Shown here: positions 13,822 through 23,175 of the stretch, piece after piece | Numbering within the stretch: position 1 is the first letter of the stretch | How the letters are laid out: each line of letters opens with the position of its first letter | Origin: Methylovirgula sp. | GTDB taxonomy: Bacteria; Pseudomonadota; Alphaproteobacteria; Rhizobiales; Beijerinckiaceae | Length of the DNA stretch: 64,000 nt | Assembly (NCBI RefSeq): GCF_037200945.1 | Contig: NZ_JBBCGP010000001.1 | Span: forward strand, 3,594,501 to 3,658,500 | Reading direction: 5' to 3' | Notes under the pieces: model-generated | Told to the model about the DNA's origin: nothing | Databases searched by the model: none | What the model saw: only the letters and a program-made list of their open reading frames with translations | Position numbers and translations under genes: made by a program

Positions 13822-14148
13822 TTAATATCCGTAATAGGCCACGCAGATCGGGCGGCCATAGACATCATAGTCCCAATGCGCGCAACGCGGCGGTGGTGGC
13901 GGCGGATAATAGCCCGGCGGCGGAGGTGGCGGCGGCCGCGTGTTGGCGCCAATAATGGCGCCGGTCGCCGCACCCAGGACGCCGCCTGCGAGCGCCGCGC
14001 CGGGCGAGCCGCCGGCCGCCGCGCCGAGTGCCAATCCGGTCGCGCCGCCGATCGCCGCGCCCGATGTTGCACGCTGCTCCGGGGTGTAGCCGCACCCGGC
14101 AAGGAGAAGACACAGCATTACAATCGAAAGGCCGCCGCGCAGTTTCAT
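13822..14148 (-). CDS. glycine-zipper lipoprotein
   Basis: A 108-aa envelope protein. A short basic N-terminus and hydrophobic core end in the lipobox LLAGC, with Cys19 as the lipidation site. Residues ~28-68 form a Gly/Ala-rich glycine zipper (repeated GAxxGxxxG steps), of the kind that inserts in or packs against membranes. A poly-proline segment follows (about 70-88) and then a short aromatic, cysteine-containing tail ending VAYYGY. Similar small lipoproteins are widespread in Rhizobiales and unassigned. It is expressed towards the amidase gene 20 bases downstream, so the two could share a transcript and both act on the envelope; that link is inference. Confidence 0.75.
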   Translation of the reverse strand: MKLRGGLSIVMLCLLLAGCGYTPEQRATSGAAIGGATGLALGAAAGGSPGAALAGGVLGAATGAIIGANTRPPPPPPPGYYPPPPPPRCAHWDYDVYGRPICVAYYGY

Positions 14149-14252
14149 TTTGTCCCCACCGGGAATGGAGTGCCGTCTTCAATGATGCAGAAATCCTTTA
14201 AAATTTTGTTCAGATCGCGATGGCCGTACGGCACACGCATGTTCTGCTTCGG

Positions 14253-14281
14253 TTGACGGCAGGCCGCCACGCGCCTATCCC
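14253..14281 (+). promoter_or_regulatory. rnpB promoter
   Basis: TTGACG (14253-14258) and TATCCC (14276-14281) are 17 bases apart. The expected start, seven bases after the -10 box, is 14288, exactly the first base of the RNase P RNA terminal helix. Confidence 0.6.
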
Positions 14282-14287
14282 GACGCA

Positions 14288-14666
<379 letters not shown>

Positions 14667-14687
14667 GACTTTAACGGGAGAGGCAGA

Positions 14688-14706
14688 GCCGGCTAATTTA
14701 GCCGGC
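14688..14706. repeat. inverted repeat between rnpB and convergent gene
   Basis: GCCGGCTAA and TTAGCCGGC form a nine-base stem with a one-base centre that includes the stop codon of the convergent coiled-coil gene. No T-run follows on either side. It may help end transcription from both directions. Confidence 0.35.
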
Positions 14707-17700
14707 CTGCTGCATGCGCGAGCATCGTATAGACCTTGCCGGTCTCCGATGTGAGATAGGTGCGCGTCAGGGTGTCGTCGCGGTCGTCACGGCCAACATC
14801 CGCCAGGAGACGCTCGAACTCCTGGATGTAGCGATCAACTGTGACCCGGAAATCGGCATCCGCGCGGTAGCGGCGGCGGATTTCCTCGAACGTTTGAGCG
14901 CCGCGGCCGATGTAAAGCCCGCGCGCGAAGGCACCACTTTCACCGCCGCGATAACGATCCCAAGCGTCAGCAATCGCGGCATGATCGACCATCCGGGCGA
15001 TGTCGTGCGAGATCGTTTCAAGCGGTTCCGAGGCCGCCGGGCTACGCCCGATCGGCGGCAGCATCCGCGGGGCGTCCTCCGGTGCTGCAGGCCGGCGCGG
15101 TTGCTCGTCGCGCGAGGCGCGGGCGAGCAGATCGGAGAGCCAGCCCGGACCACGATCACCCACAGGCGGGGTCGGCCGTGCGGCGGGCTGCGCCGACCGT
15201 GACGGACGCGGCGGCTCCGAACGGTTTTCGCGCTGAGATTCGGAGAAGCGCGGCGTTTCGGAGCGCGCTGGCTCGGAGAAACGTGGTGCTTCGGAACGTG
15301 GCTCCGAGAAACGCGGCACGTCAGAACGCGCGGGCTCGATACGGCGCGATGGCGCGACGTCCCGTGCCGGCGAGGATGCCAACGGATCCGACAAATCGTA
15401 GCCGTGACCTGAGCGCGCGACGATGTCGGTCAGCTCGTTCAACGCCTTGATCTGATCGGCGACGACACGGCGCATGGCGGCTGTCTGCTCTGCCGTTTCC
15501 TGCGGCAGGCTGACGGTATTTCGACGCAATTCCTCGCGGGTCGATTCGAGCTCGCGCTGAATCTCGCGCGCCATGCCGCGCATGTCGGTGGCGGCCGCCT
15601 GGAAGCGCGCCGTCGATTGGCCGAAAATATCCTCGATCTCGGCGCTGGCCTGTTCATAGGCGGTTCGCATGAGGTCGACCGTGCGGTCGCGTTCATTGCT
15701 GATGGAGTTGCGAATGTCGCCGAACTGACGCTCGGCCTGGCTGGCCGTCGTCTGCGATGTGTTCGCGAGGAACGTGCCGATCTCATGCGCGCGGGTTTCC
15801 GCGCGACGGAAGGCTTCCTCAATGAGATTCGTGAACGAAGTCGTGACTTCGTCGATTTCCTCGCGCCGCGCCTGCACGTTGGCCAAGAGGTTTTCGAGAG
15901 CGCCGCGGCGTTCCTTGAGGCTTTGATCCAGTTCGGCTTGCGAATGCGTGAGATCGGCAGCGGCGATCGTAAGCGCCTGCTGCTGATGCGCGATCGTCTC
16001 GAAGAGTGCCTGCGCGCTGGCGACGGTGGAGTTCGCGTTGTCGCCAAGCGCATCTATCCGGCGATTGATGTCGTAGGTGACATGCTCAAAGTCGGCGATA
16101 CGGGCGCTCAAACCCGATTCAATCGCCGAGAAGGCCGCTTGCGCGCTTTCGACAGTGCGCTGCACGGCCGAGTTCTTCTCGTCGAGCGCGCCGAGCGCCT
16201 CGCCCAGGCCGCCGCGAACCTGATGATGGGTCGCGACCAGCGAATTGACCGAAGCCGCGGCGCCGGCAGCCAAGGCATCGTTGAGGCTTTGAGTCGACTG
16301 GTCGAGCGCTGCAGTGAGTTCCGCCTGTTTGCGGCCCAACTTGTTAACGAGGTCCGTGCCCTTGGTATCGAGCACGGCATCAATGGCCTGCGAGCGCTCG
16401 CTCAGCGTTGCGTGCAGATTGCCGCTGCGTTCGTCGAGCGCGGCTTGTAGCTCCACGAGACGGCCTGCGAGAGTTGCGCCGATCTCGTTGACGCGACCGG
16501 CGAGAACGCCGCCGATCTCTCCGATGCGTCCCGCAAGCGTCGAATCCAGATCCTGTCCCGCCTGGTTGAGCAAAGTCCGCAGCGCGTCGGCGCGGCCGCT
16601 CAACAGCCCCTCAAGCTGACCCGATTCATGATCGAGCGCAGCGCTGATGTTGCCGGTATGATGCGCCAGCGTCTGATCGATCTCACGCGCCCGCTGCCCC
16701 AGATTTTCGGACAACTCCCGACCGCGCTGATCGAGATCGGCCGTGACGTTATCGAGACGACCGACGATCTGCTCCTCGAAGCGGGCGATGCGGCCATCGA
16801 GCGTATCGGCGATCTCGCTGGCGCGCAGGCCAAGAACCTCGTTCACATCCTGGGCTTGATCGGACAAGGTCTGCGCGATTTCGTTGGCACGGCCGCTAAG
16901 CAAATGATTGACCTCATCGGCCTTGACCGCCAGCGTCTGCGCGATTTCCGTCGTACGTGCGCCAAGCACTTGATCGACCTCGTCGGCCTTGGCCGAGAGC
17001 AGCAATGCGATCTCTGTCGCGCGGCTGCCGAGAATCGAATTGATCTCCCCAGCCCGCGCATCGAAAGCCGAACTGATGTCGCTGGCCTGGCCACCGAGCA
17101 AAGAACTGATTTCCTCGGCCCGCGCTGCGAGCGTGTCACCGATGCCTGCAGTGCTGTCGCTCAGCAATTGGTTCGCCACGGCGGCTTTTTCTGCGAAGTT
17201 TTCGTTGAAAGCCGTGACGTGGTGCGCCATTTCGGCATTGATCGCTTCGGCCCGCGCCGCGAGCGTGTCGCCGATGCCCGCGGTGCTCTCGCTCAGCAAC
17301 TGGTTCGCCACGGCGGCTTTTTCTGCGAAGTTTTCGTTGAAAGCCGTGACGTGGTGCGCCATTTCGGCGTTGATTGCTTCGGCCTGCGCCGCGAGCATGT
17401 CGCCGATGCCCGCGGTGCCGTCGCTCAGCAATTGGCTCGCCGCGTCTGCCTTTTCCGCGAAGCTTTCACTGAAAGCGGTGACATGGTGCGCCATTGCGGC
17501 GTTGATCGCTTCCGCCCGTGTGTCGAGCGCCTGGGTGATGTCGCGATTGCCGTCACTCAGGACGCGCGCGATTTCGAGTGTCCGCGCCGCCAGTGTTTCG
17601 TGCAACGATCTAGCGCGGCCATCGAGCGCGTTGTCGATACGGCCGAACAAGCCATCGAGCGAATCGGCAACTTGCTGCACTCTGGCCGTGGTCCGGTCAT

Positions 17701-19714
17701 CGAGCGTCTGCGCATGCAGGGTAAAGACTTCTGCCGTCCGGTCAGTATGCTCGGCGAGCTTGCGATCGAGGTCGCCGCCCTGGCTATCGAGCACGCCTTG
17801 CAGCGTTTCAAAATGCGTGCTGAGCCGGCCCGCAAGTGCATCGGCGTTCTCGCCGAGCCGGTCGGCGACTTCGTTGCCGTGCCCGGCAATCGTATCTTCA
17901 AAGCGCGCAAGCCGCTCCGCGAGCGTTTCATTGATACGTTCGCTATGCATGCCGATGGCGCTGATCGCATCGCCCGCGGTCTCAGCGAAGCGATCGTTGA
18001 GCGTCCCCGCATGGTAGGCGAAATTATCGAACGATTCCTGCGCTGTCGTTGCAATGCGCTCATGCATCTTGTCTGAGTGCGCCGCAAAGGACGATGACGA
18101 ATCTTCAAAGACCGTCGCGATCCGGGCGCTGGCTTCTTCAAGCTTTTGCGTGATCTCGGTAACGACGCTCTCGCTGCTGCCGCGCAGTTGCGCGTTCGCG
18201 TCGGCGAGCTTCTCGCTCAAACCCTGCGAGATATCGTCGAAAGCCGACGTCGTTCCGCCAAGCGCCGTCGCCGCACGCTCCGCCGCTTCATCGAGCTCGC
18301 GGACGATGCTGGAGACAACGGCTTCGCCAGTCGTGCGCAGATGCGCATCGACATCCTCAAGCCGTTGCGCGAAGTTCTGCGAGATCTCCTCAAAGGAAGA
18401 CGTTGTTCCGCCGAGCAGCGTTGCGACACGGCCGCTCGCATCGTCGAGACGCTGAACGATATGATTCGCGAATGCCTCACTCGTCTCATGCAGATGCGCA
18501 TCGACGTCGCCCAGACGCTGGTTGAAGGTCTCCGCAAGCGCGCCGTTGGCACGCGTCAGGGTCTCGTCAACCGACGCACGGGTCTGCTCAAGCCGGCCGA
18601 TGATCTGTTCGCCGTGCGTGGCAAGTGTGCCGAGCAAGTCTTCACCGACGCGCGCGATGGAAAAGCGAATCTCTTCCGCAGTCGAACCGAGGGTGGTCGT
18701 GATACGATTCCCGGCATTGTTGAGGTTTTCGGAGAGACGAACCGCGGCGGTATCGAGTTCCTGAGCGAAGGAATCCTGCGCGCCACCCACGGCGGAACGC
18801 ATCCGCTCGCTGTTGGCCATCATCGATTCACGTTCGGTCTGCAATTCATCGACGAGCGAGCGAATGCGGCGCTCGTTTTCCGAATAGGAGCGCTCGAGAT
18901 TGGACACTTCGGAACGGACAAGCGTCTCGAGCTCGCCAGCGCGCGCCAGCGCCCGCTCAATGCCGTCGCCCATCGAGACGATCTCGCGGCGTATGGCCTG
19001 CGAAAGAGTCACCATCTGATCGCTGGCAATCGTCTCCGGCGCCGAAAGTCGCACGGCGATCTCTGCCATCGAGCGGGCCGTGAGGCGCATTTCCTGCGCA
19101 CGGCGCGCCAAAAGCCCCGTGACCATGAAGAATATGACCGGGCCGACGGTCAGAAGCGCAAAGATCAAAGTCTCCGGCCGCGATATCGAGACGTGCGCGA
19201 AATAATCGGCGCGATGCGCCACGAAGAAGAAACCGGCCAAAGCCAGCCAGACGACCGAAAGAACGCCCGCGACAATGAGCGGCGCTGCGCTCGGCCGCCG
19301 ATTCAGCGCTTTCAGGATCGCGCCAACGGAATGGCGATCGTCATTGGCAGGCGTGGCGGCGGGCTGAAGATTTGGACGGTTGGCGTTGAAATCGCCCTGT
19401 CCCGCCTCGACATTGTTATCCGGCCGGCGCGGCGCGAAGAGCGGGTGGTCTTCCACTTCCGGCAGTCGCGGCGTCGCGCGATCCAGATCAACAGGCGATG
19501 CCGACAAGGGCGCGCCCAGAGCCGGCCCTTCAGGATAGCGTTTCCTGATTTTGAGTGTCTTGTCGGGGTCCGAGGCCTTGGGAAAAATCGGCGTCGAAAT
19601 TTCCGGCGCTTTATCTTCTTCGACAGCCGGCGCGCTGTCGGAGAGGTTTAGGGCCTCTTCAATTGCCGACAGCGCTGCAGCCGCCGGATCTTGCGCCTTA
19701 TTGGACGTCGCCAT
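14693..19714 (-). CDS. giant coiled-coil membrane protein, growth-pole-ring (GPR/RgsE)-like
   Basis: A 1673-aa protein. Residues 1-140 are disordered and acidic; two membrane helices follow at about 144-164 and 182-202. A very long amphipathic/coiled region (about 205-1440) is built from apolipoprotein-like 11/22-residue periods such as 'RAxEINxxLxxR'. Then comes a Ser/Pro/Arg-rich linker and a conserved C-terminal domain of ~110 residues (ISHDIARMVDHAAIADAWDR to AHAAGRLN). This architecture matches GPR of Agrobacterium and RgsE of Sinorhizobium, large proteins that form a ring at the growing pole and are needed for polar growth. It is shorter than the ~2100-aa Agrobacterium protein as I recall it. 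Assignment rests on architecture, not alignment. Three near-identical 44-residue repeats lie inside. Annotations such as 'kinesin-like' would be misleading, since there is no motor domain. Confidence 0.7.
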   Translation of the reverse strand: MATSNKAQDPAAAALSAIEEALNLSDSAPAVEEDKAPEISTPIFPKASDPDKTLKIRKRYPEGPALGAPLSASPVDLDRATPRLPEVEDHPLFAPRRPDNNVEAGQGDFNANRPNLQPAATPANDDRHSVGAILKALNRRPSAAPLIVAGVLSVVWLALAGFFFVAHRADYFAHVSISRPETLIFALLTVGPVIFFMVTGLLARRAQEMRLTARSMAEIAVRLSAPETIASDQMVTLSQAIRREIVSMGDGIERALARAGELETLVRSEVSNLERSYSENERRIRSLVDELQTERESMMANSERMRSAVGGAQDSFAQELDTAAVRLSENLNNAGNRITTTLGSTAEEIRFSIARVGEDLLGTLATHGEQIIGRLEQTRASVDETLTRANGALAETFNQRLGDVDAHLHETSEAFANHIVQRLDDASGRVATLLGGTTSSFEEISQNFAQRLEDVDAHLRTTGEAVVSSIVRELDEAAERAATALGGTTSAFDDISQGLSEKLADANAQLRGSSESVVTEITQKLEEASARIATVFEDSSSSFAAHSDKMHERIATTAQESFDNFAYHAGTLNDRFAETAGDAISAIGMHSERINETLAERLARFEDTIAGHGNEVADRLGENADALAGRLSTHFETLQGVLDSQGGDLDRKLAEHTDRTAEVFTLHAQTLDDRTTARVQQVADSLDGLFGRIDNALDGRARSLHETLAARTLEIARVLSDGNRDITQALDTRAEAINAAMAHHVTAFSESFAEKADAASQLLSDGTAGIGDMLAAQAEAINAEMAHHVTAFNENFAEKAAVANQLLSESTAGIGDTLAARAEAINAEMAHHVTAFNENFAEKAAVANQLLSDSTAGIGDTLAARAEEISSLLGGQASDISSAFDARAGEINSILGSRATEIALLLSAKADEVDQVLGARTTEIAQTLAVKADEVNHLLSGRANEIAQTLSDQAQDVNEVLGLRASEIADTLDGRIARFEEQIVGRLDNVTADLDQRGRELSENLGQRAREIDQTLAHHTGNISAALDHESGQLEGLLSGRADALRTLLNQAGQDLDSTLAGRIGEIGGVLAGRVNEIGATLAGRLVELQAALDERSGNLHATLSERSQAIDAVLDTKGTDLVNKLGRKQAELTAALDQSTQSLNDALAAGAAASVNSLVATHHQVRGGLGEALGALDEKNSAVQRTVESAQAAFSAIESGLSARIADFEHVTYDINRRIDALGDNANSTVASAQALFETIAHQQQALTIAAADLTHSQAELDQSLKERRGALENLLANVQARREEIDEVTTSFTNLIEEAFRRAETRAHEIGTFLANTSQTTASQAERQFGDIRNSISNERDRTVDLMRTAYEQASAEIEDIFGQSTARFQAAATDMRGMAREIQRELESTREELRRNTVSLPQETAEQTAAMRRVVADQIKALNELTDIVARSGHGYDLSDPLASSPARDVAPSRRIEPARSDVPRFSEPRSEAPRFSEPARSETPRFSESQRENRSEPPRPSRSAQPAARPTPPVGDRGPGWLSDLLARASRDEQPRRPAAPEDAPRMLPPIGRSPAASEPLETISHDIARMVDHAAIADAWDRYRGGESGAFARGLYIGRGAQTFEEIRRRYRADADFRVTVDRYIQEFERLLADVGRDDRDDTLTRTYLTSETGKVYTMLAHAAGRLN
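17119..17514 (-). repeat. three tandem 132-bp (44-codon) repeats inside the GPR-like gene
   Basis: Period 132 bp: TCAGCA recurs in register at 17161, 17293 and 17425, and the first two units are almost identical at DNA level. Each unit encodes 44 residues (protein residues about 734-866), i.e. four 11-residue amphipathic steps, around the core MAHHVTAFNENFAEKA. Boundaries are approximate because flanking repeats diverge gradually. Confidence 0.85.
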
Positions 19715-20019
19715 TTTGACCTCTTACGCAAACGAAATACGCACCGAACAAGAACGCTACGGCAGGGATTCCCCGTCCGCCAACGGCGAAAACACAAATA
19801 TTCCATTAACCAAGGGCAGTTTACATCCGGACCTGGGCGATGGAAACCGCCACTGCCAAAGGGTTTGGAAACGTCGTTAACGCGTTATTCACCATAGGCG
19901 GAAAGATTTACCGCCAAGTCAGCGTTCCAGTCATCATTGCGTGCGCTATCCGAAATTTGTCGAGCAAAACCCGTGCGTTGGCAAGCCACACTTGGGGTCG
20001 GCGGGATAATTAGCTGGGG
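19715..20019. other. intergenic region between divergent GPR-like and Hpt genes
   Basis: About 305 bases, more AT-rich than the flanking genes. It must hold promoters for both directions. It contains TTAACC (around 19807) and GTTAACGCGTTA (around 19876), which resemble half-sites of the cell-cycle regulator CtrA, and a GATTC site. No full TTAA-N7-TTAA site is seen. No gene is evident. Confidence 0.45.
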
Positions 20020-20412
20020 ATGGACGCGAGAGCGCCCAAAGCTGCACAAGGGACTGTCTTGCATAAATCGGCGCAAATACTCGATCTGAGCCACCTGGCG
20101 GCGCAAACGGGCGGCGATCACGCTCTTCAACGCGAGATTTTGGCGCTTTTCGTCCGTCAATCGCAGGAAATTCTGACCCTGCTTCGCGACGACGACGCCT
20201 TGCCGCAAGTCCGCGCCGACCTCGCCCATAAACTGAAAGGCTCGGCCCGGACTATCGGCGCCTTCGAATTCGCCCAGGCGGCGGAAACCGTAGAAACCGG
20301 CTTGCGGGCTGGCCACGCGATGCCCGCCGCACTTAAAGACCTATCCGCCGATGCGGACGCCGCCGACGCTGCCATCAGCTTTTATTTAACGAGCCTTTCT
20401 CATAACGGCTGA
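20020..20412 (+). CDS. histidine phosphotransfer (Hpt) domain protein
   Basis: A 130-aa soluble four-helix-bundle protein. The phosphoacceptor is His70 in LAHKLKGSARTIGA, the standard Hpt motif. It carries no kinase or receiver domain, so it would relay phosphate between a hybrid kinase and a response regulator encoded elsewhere. It is shorter at the N-terminus than ChpT and lacks a CA-like domain. The helix after the motif (FEFAQAAETVETGL) fits the HPt fold. The annotated ATG has GGGGA directly adjacent, which is too close for a normal ribosome site, so translation may begin a few codons later. It is single and divergent from the GPR-like gene; a link to polarity or the cell cycle is only suggested by position. 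Confidence 0.85.
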   Translation: MDARAPKAAQGTVLHKSAQILDLSHLAAQTGGDHALQREILALFVRQSQEILTLLRDDDALPQVRADLAHKLKGSARTIGAFEFAQAAETVETGLRAGHAMPAALKDLSADADAADAAISFYLTSLSHNG

Positions 20413-20563
20413 GCGCGCTCTGCTGCGACGCAACATAGAAGCTAACTCAAAATCGCGATTTTGCTGGCAAATCGCCGCCCCGGCGAAGACAAGGCTGTTC
20501 ATCGCGCAAGCTCTTCATTAAGAAAGCGCGCAATCCTGTCCGAACCCCCCTGAGAAAGCATCA

Positions 20564-20884
20564 ATGGTCCATATTACCTTCATCGATTCATCTGGCGAAA
20601 AAAGACCGGTTGAGGCCGAAGAAGGCTCGACGGTGATGGAGGCGGCGATCCGCAATTCGATCCCCGAGCTGACCGCCGAATGCGGCGGGGCCTGTGCCTG
20701 CGCCACCTGCCATGTCTATGTCGATGAAGCTTTTGTCTCCTTGACGGGCGAGCCCAGCCCGCAGGAAGAGGATATGCTTGATTTTGCCTATGATGTGCAG
20801 CCCAATTCGCGGCTCTCGTGTCAGATCAAAATCACACCCGAGATTGACGGCCTGGTCGTCAGGACGCCGGCACGCCAGGGCTAA
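20564..20884 (+). CDS. [2Fe-2S] ferredoxin, adrenodoxin type
   Basis: A 106-aa one-electron carrier. Cluster ligands are Cys40, Cys46, Cys49 and Cys86, with the C-x5-C-x2-C spacing typical of vertebrate/bacterial (FdVI, Isc-Fdx, putidaredoxin-like) ferredoxins; an extra Cys44 lies within the motif. The acidic segment TGEPSPQEEDMLDFA is the usual partner-binding helix. It lies 127 bases before a ferredoxin-NADP reductase gene on the same strand, so the two probably form an electron-transfer pair that delivers NADPH electrons to an oxygenase, to Fe-S assembly or to another acceptor. No isc/suf or P450 gene is adjacent to decide which. Confidence 0.9.
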   Translation: MVHITFIDSSGEKRPVEAEEGSTVMEAAIRNSIPELTAECGGACACATCHVYVDEAFVSLTGEPSPQEEDMLDFAYDVQPNSRLSCQIKITPEIDGLVVRTPARQG

Positions 20885-21011
20885 TTCCCCGAAGGAATTT
20901 CCCGGCGCTTCTTCCGCGGATCGCCAAGGACGCGTTAGCAAGCCGGCAAAATCTGCCAAGCCGCCAGGCATTGCAGCCCAGGCGCGCATATGAATTTTCA
21001 AGGAGCCCTTG

Positions 21012-22049
21012 ATGGTTGATAATATTGATACAGATGTCGTCTTCGTGGGCGCCGGTCCCTCTGCCCTCTTCACGGTGTTCGAACTCGGCCTGCTCGATAT
21101 CCGCTGCCAGTTGATCGACATCCTGCCGCGCGCCGGCGGCCAGTGCTCCGAGCTTTATCCCGAGAAGCCGATCTACGACATCCCCGCCCACCCGATGGTG
21201 ACCGGCACTGGTCTCATCGACAACTTGATGGCGCAGATCGAACCTTTCCGGCCGACCTTCCATTTCGATCAATTGGTCACTGAACTTGAAAGCCTCGGCA
21301 CGCCGGAGGCACCGCTGTTCCGCCTCAAGACCGACGCCGGCACGACTTTCACGGCAAAGGCGGTGATCGTCGCCGCCGGCGGTGGTTCATTCCAGCCGAA
21401 GAAGCCGCCGATCGAAGGCATCGAGGCCTATGAGGACAAATCCGTCTTCTACGCCGTGCGAAAGATGGAAGAATTTCGCGACAAGAACGTGCTCATCGTC
21501 GGCGGCGGCGATTCGGCGCTCGACTGGACGCTGAACCTGCATCCGATCGCCAAGAAGATCACGCTCGTCCATCGCCGCGACGAATTCCGCGCCGCGCCGC
21601 ATTCAGTCAATGCGATGCGCGAACTCGTTGCCGCAGGCAAGATGGACCTTCGCATCGGCCAGATCATCGGCCTCGCCGGTGCCGACGGCGAACTCAGCGG
21701 CGCGCATTTCAAAGCCGGCAAGGAAGAGCCGGTCGAGATCGCCGTCGATCGGCTCATTCCCTTCTTCGGTTTGACGATGAAGCTCGGCCCGATCGCCGAA
21801 TGGGGACTCAACCTCGAAGAGAATCTGATTCCGGTCGATACCGAGAAATTCGAGACCAGCGTTCCGGGTATCTTCGCCATCGGCGATATCAACTTTTATC
21901 CCGGCAAGCTGAAACTCATACTCTGCGGCTTCCACGAAGGCTCACTAGCGGCGCAGAAGGTGCATCGCTACGTCTATCCCGATAAGAAACTGACGTTCCA
22001 ATACACGACGTCTTCGACGAGCCTGCAGAAGAAGCTCGGCGTTCAATAA
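21012..22049 (+). CDS. ferredoxin--NADP(+) reductase, thioredoxin-reductase-like type
   Basis: A 345-aa flavoprotein. The FAD-binding GxGxxG appears as FVGAGPSALFTVFELG near the N-terminus, and the NAD(P)-binding motif as VLIVGGGDSALDWTLNL in the middle. The late FAD motif is SVPGIFAIGDINFYPGK. The redox-active CxxC of thioredoxin reductase is absent, as expected for this FNR class (YumC-like). AAGGAG at 20999-21004 sits seven bases before ATG 21012; the TTG three bases upstream is not needed. It pairs with the preceding ferredoxin. A 16-bp tandem duplication overlaps the stop codon, and the terminator of the next, convergent gene follows immediately. Confidence 0.9.
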   Translation: MVDNIDTDVVFVGAGPSALFTVFELGLLDIRCQLIDILPRAGGQCSELYPEKPIYDIPAHPMVTGTGLIDNLMAQIEPFRPTFHFDQLVTELESLGTPEAPLFRLKTDAGTTFTAKAVIVAAGGGSFQPKKPPIEGIEAYEDKSVFYAVRKMEEFRDKNVLIVGGGDSALDWTLNLHPIAKKITLVHRRDEFRAAPHSVNAMRELVAAGKMDLRIGQIIGLAGADGELSGAHFKAGKEEPVEIAVDRLIPFFGLTMKLGPIAEWGLNLEENLIPVDTEKFETSVPGIFAIGDINFYPGKLKLILCGFHEGSLAAQKVHRYVYPDKKLTFQYTTSSTSLQKKLGVQ

Positions 22050-22060
22050 AATCGGCGTTC

Positions 22061-22093
22061 AATAAAAAATGGGCCGACGTAAAGCCGGCCCAT
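22061..22093 (-). terminator. rho-independent terminator of the outer-membrane channel gene
   Basis: ATGGGCCG (22069-22076) pairs with CGGCCCAT (22086-22093). Read on the minus strand the stem is followed by a T-rich run (complement of 22061-22068), 30 bases after the stop of the minus-strand gene. It may also serve the plus-strand reductase gene. Confidence 0.75.
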
Positions 22094-22122
22094 ACACAAC
22101 GTCACACGGGATTTTCCCGACC

Positions 22123-23055
22123 TCAATACTTAGCGACGACCGGCGCCGGCGCGGCCGGTGGATTCCAAAGCGGAATGATGATGCGGCCCCAGACCCGCGT
22201 GTCATATTGGCCGAGGCCGGGCGAAGCATTGCCAAGATAGGGCGCTTGATCGCGCGCCTCGACACTGCGCGTCGCCATGACTTCCGTCGTCACTGTCCCG
22301 AAGGTGTAACCGACGAGACCGCCAAGTGCGACCTGGCTATAGGGATGCGCGCCCCAACCGTTACGATAGGCATGGCTCACATCGCCCGAGGCATTGCCGA
22401 TGAAGCCCAACTCCCATTTATCGATATGCTTGATCGCCGAGAAATCGACATCGAGCGTATCGGGCTGGGTCTGGAATCCATAGGCCGGATCGTTGCTGCT
22501 GAGGCCGAACGTGAGATTGGCGCCGAGGCTCCAGCCGTCCGCGCCGTTGTACGCGATGCCGGCAATGTCGGTGAAGGTCCAGAAATTGCCGCCGATCCCG
22601 AGCGTCTCGCCATTATAGGTGTTAACCGGGAAGAAGGTGCCGACGTACTCCGACACGCTCCAGCCGCTGCCGAGGTTCCAGACGTCGCCGATCAGCAGCG
22701 CCGAATTGTAGAAGGAAGTCGAGCTGATGCCGGCGGTGTGATCGCCGATACTCAACTCCGGCACCGTGGCGATCGCCTCGACATGGCCGCCGAGGAAATC
22801 GAACGGCGTCGACCAGATGAGAGCGGGCAGGTTGACCTCGCCCTGCACCTTGCCAGCACCCGCGGTCTGGCGCTCCATGTAATAGCCGGTGTCGGCGAAA
22901 TAGAGACCGCCCGGCAGAGGCACCGCGACCGGCAGGTTCATCGTCCAGCCAGCAGGACTGACCGGATCGGCGAAGGCCCGCACGCCGCAAATATAAAATA
23001 GTGCCGCAGCCGATGCCGCGGACGCCCTCGCGAGCCTTATCGTTGATCGTTTCAT
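22123..23055 (-). CDS. outer-membrane channel, SphA / MetA-pathway phenol-degradation family
   Basis: A 310-aa exported beta-barrel protein with an N-terminal signal peptide (about 1-29, cleavage after VRAFA) and alternating aromatic/polar strands throughout, e.g. GGLYFADTGYYMER and WELGFIGNASGDVS. The family (PF13557 type) includes proteins near aromatic-degradation genes that are thought to let hydrophobic substrates cross the outer membrane; no degradation genes are adjacent here. GGAGGGGG lies six bases before the ATG. It is divergent from an FNR-type regulator with an FNR-like box between them, so oxygen-responsive expression is plausible. It ends at a clear terminator. The substrate is unknown. 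Confidence 0.75.
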   Translation of the reverse strand: MKRSTIRLARASAASAAALFYICGVRAFADPVSPAGWTMNLPVAVPLPGGLYFADTGYYMERQTAGAGKVQGEVNLPALIWSTPFDFLGGHVEAIATVPELSIGDHTAGISSTSFYNSALLIGDVWNLGSGWSVSEYVGTFFPVNTYNGETLGIGGNFWTFTDIAGIAYNGADGWSLGANLTFGLSSNDPAYGFQTQPDTLDVDFSAIKHIDKWELGFIGNASGDVSHAYRNGWGAHPYSQVALGGLVGYTFGTVTTEVMATRSVEARDQAPYLGNASPGLGQYDTRVWGRIIIPLWNPPAAPAPVVAKY

Positions 23056-23175
23056 GCAAATCCCCCTCCGGCTTATGTGCCGTTATCGGGGAAGATCGCA
23101 CTCGTCGCGCGCGTCATAGGTGATGGAGATCAAGTCAGCTTCACATCGGATCGCGACAAATTGTCTCCGCGTTGT

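Noticed and set aside
16628..18076. 482-residue plus-strand frame with apparent repeats
   Set aside because: It is the antisense image of the GPR-like repeat region; the repeats are explained by the 132-bp units on the other strand.
19715..20019. CtrA binding site upstream of the pole-ring-like gene
   Set aside because: Only isolated TTAAC half-sites are found; no TTAA-N7-TTAA pair at correct spacing.
22069..23001. 310-residue plus-strand open frame opposite the outer-membrane channel gene
   Set aside because: It is antisense to a gene with signal peptide, terminator and family match; its composition is Arg/Ile-rich with no domain.
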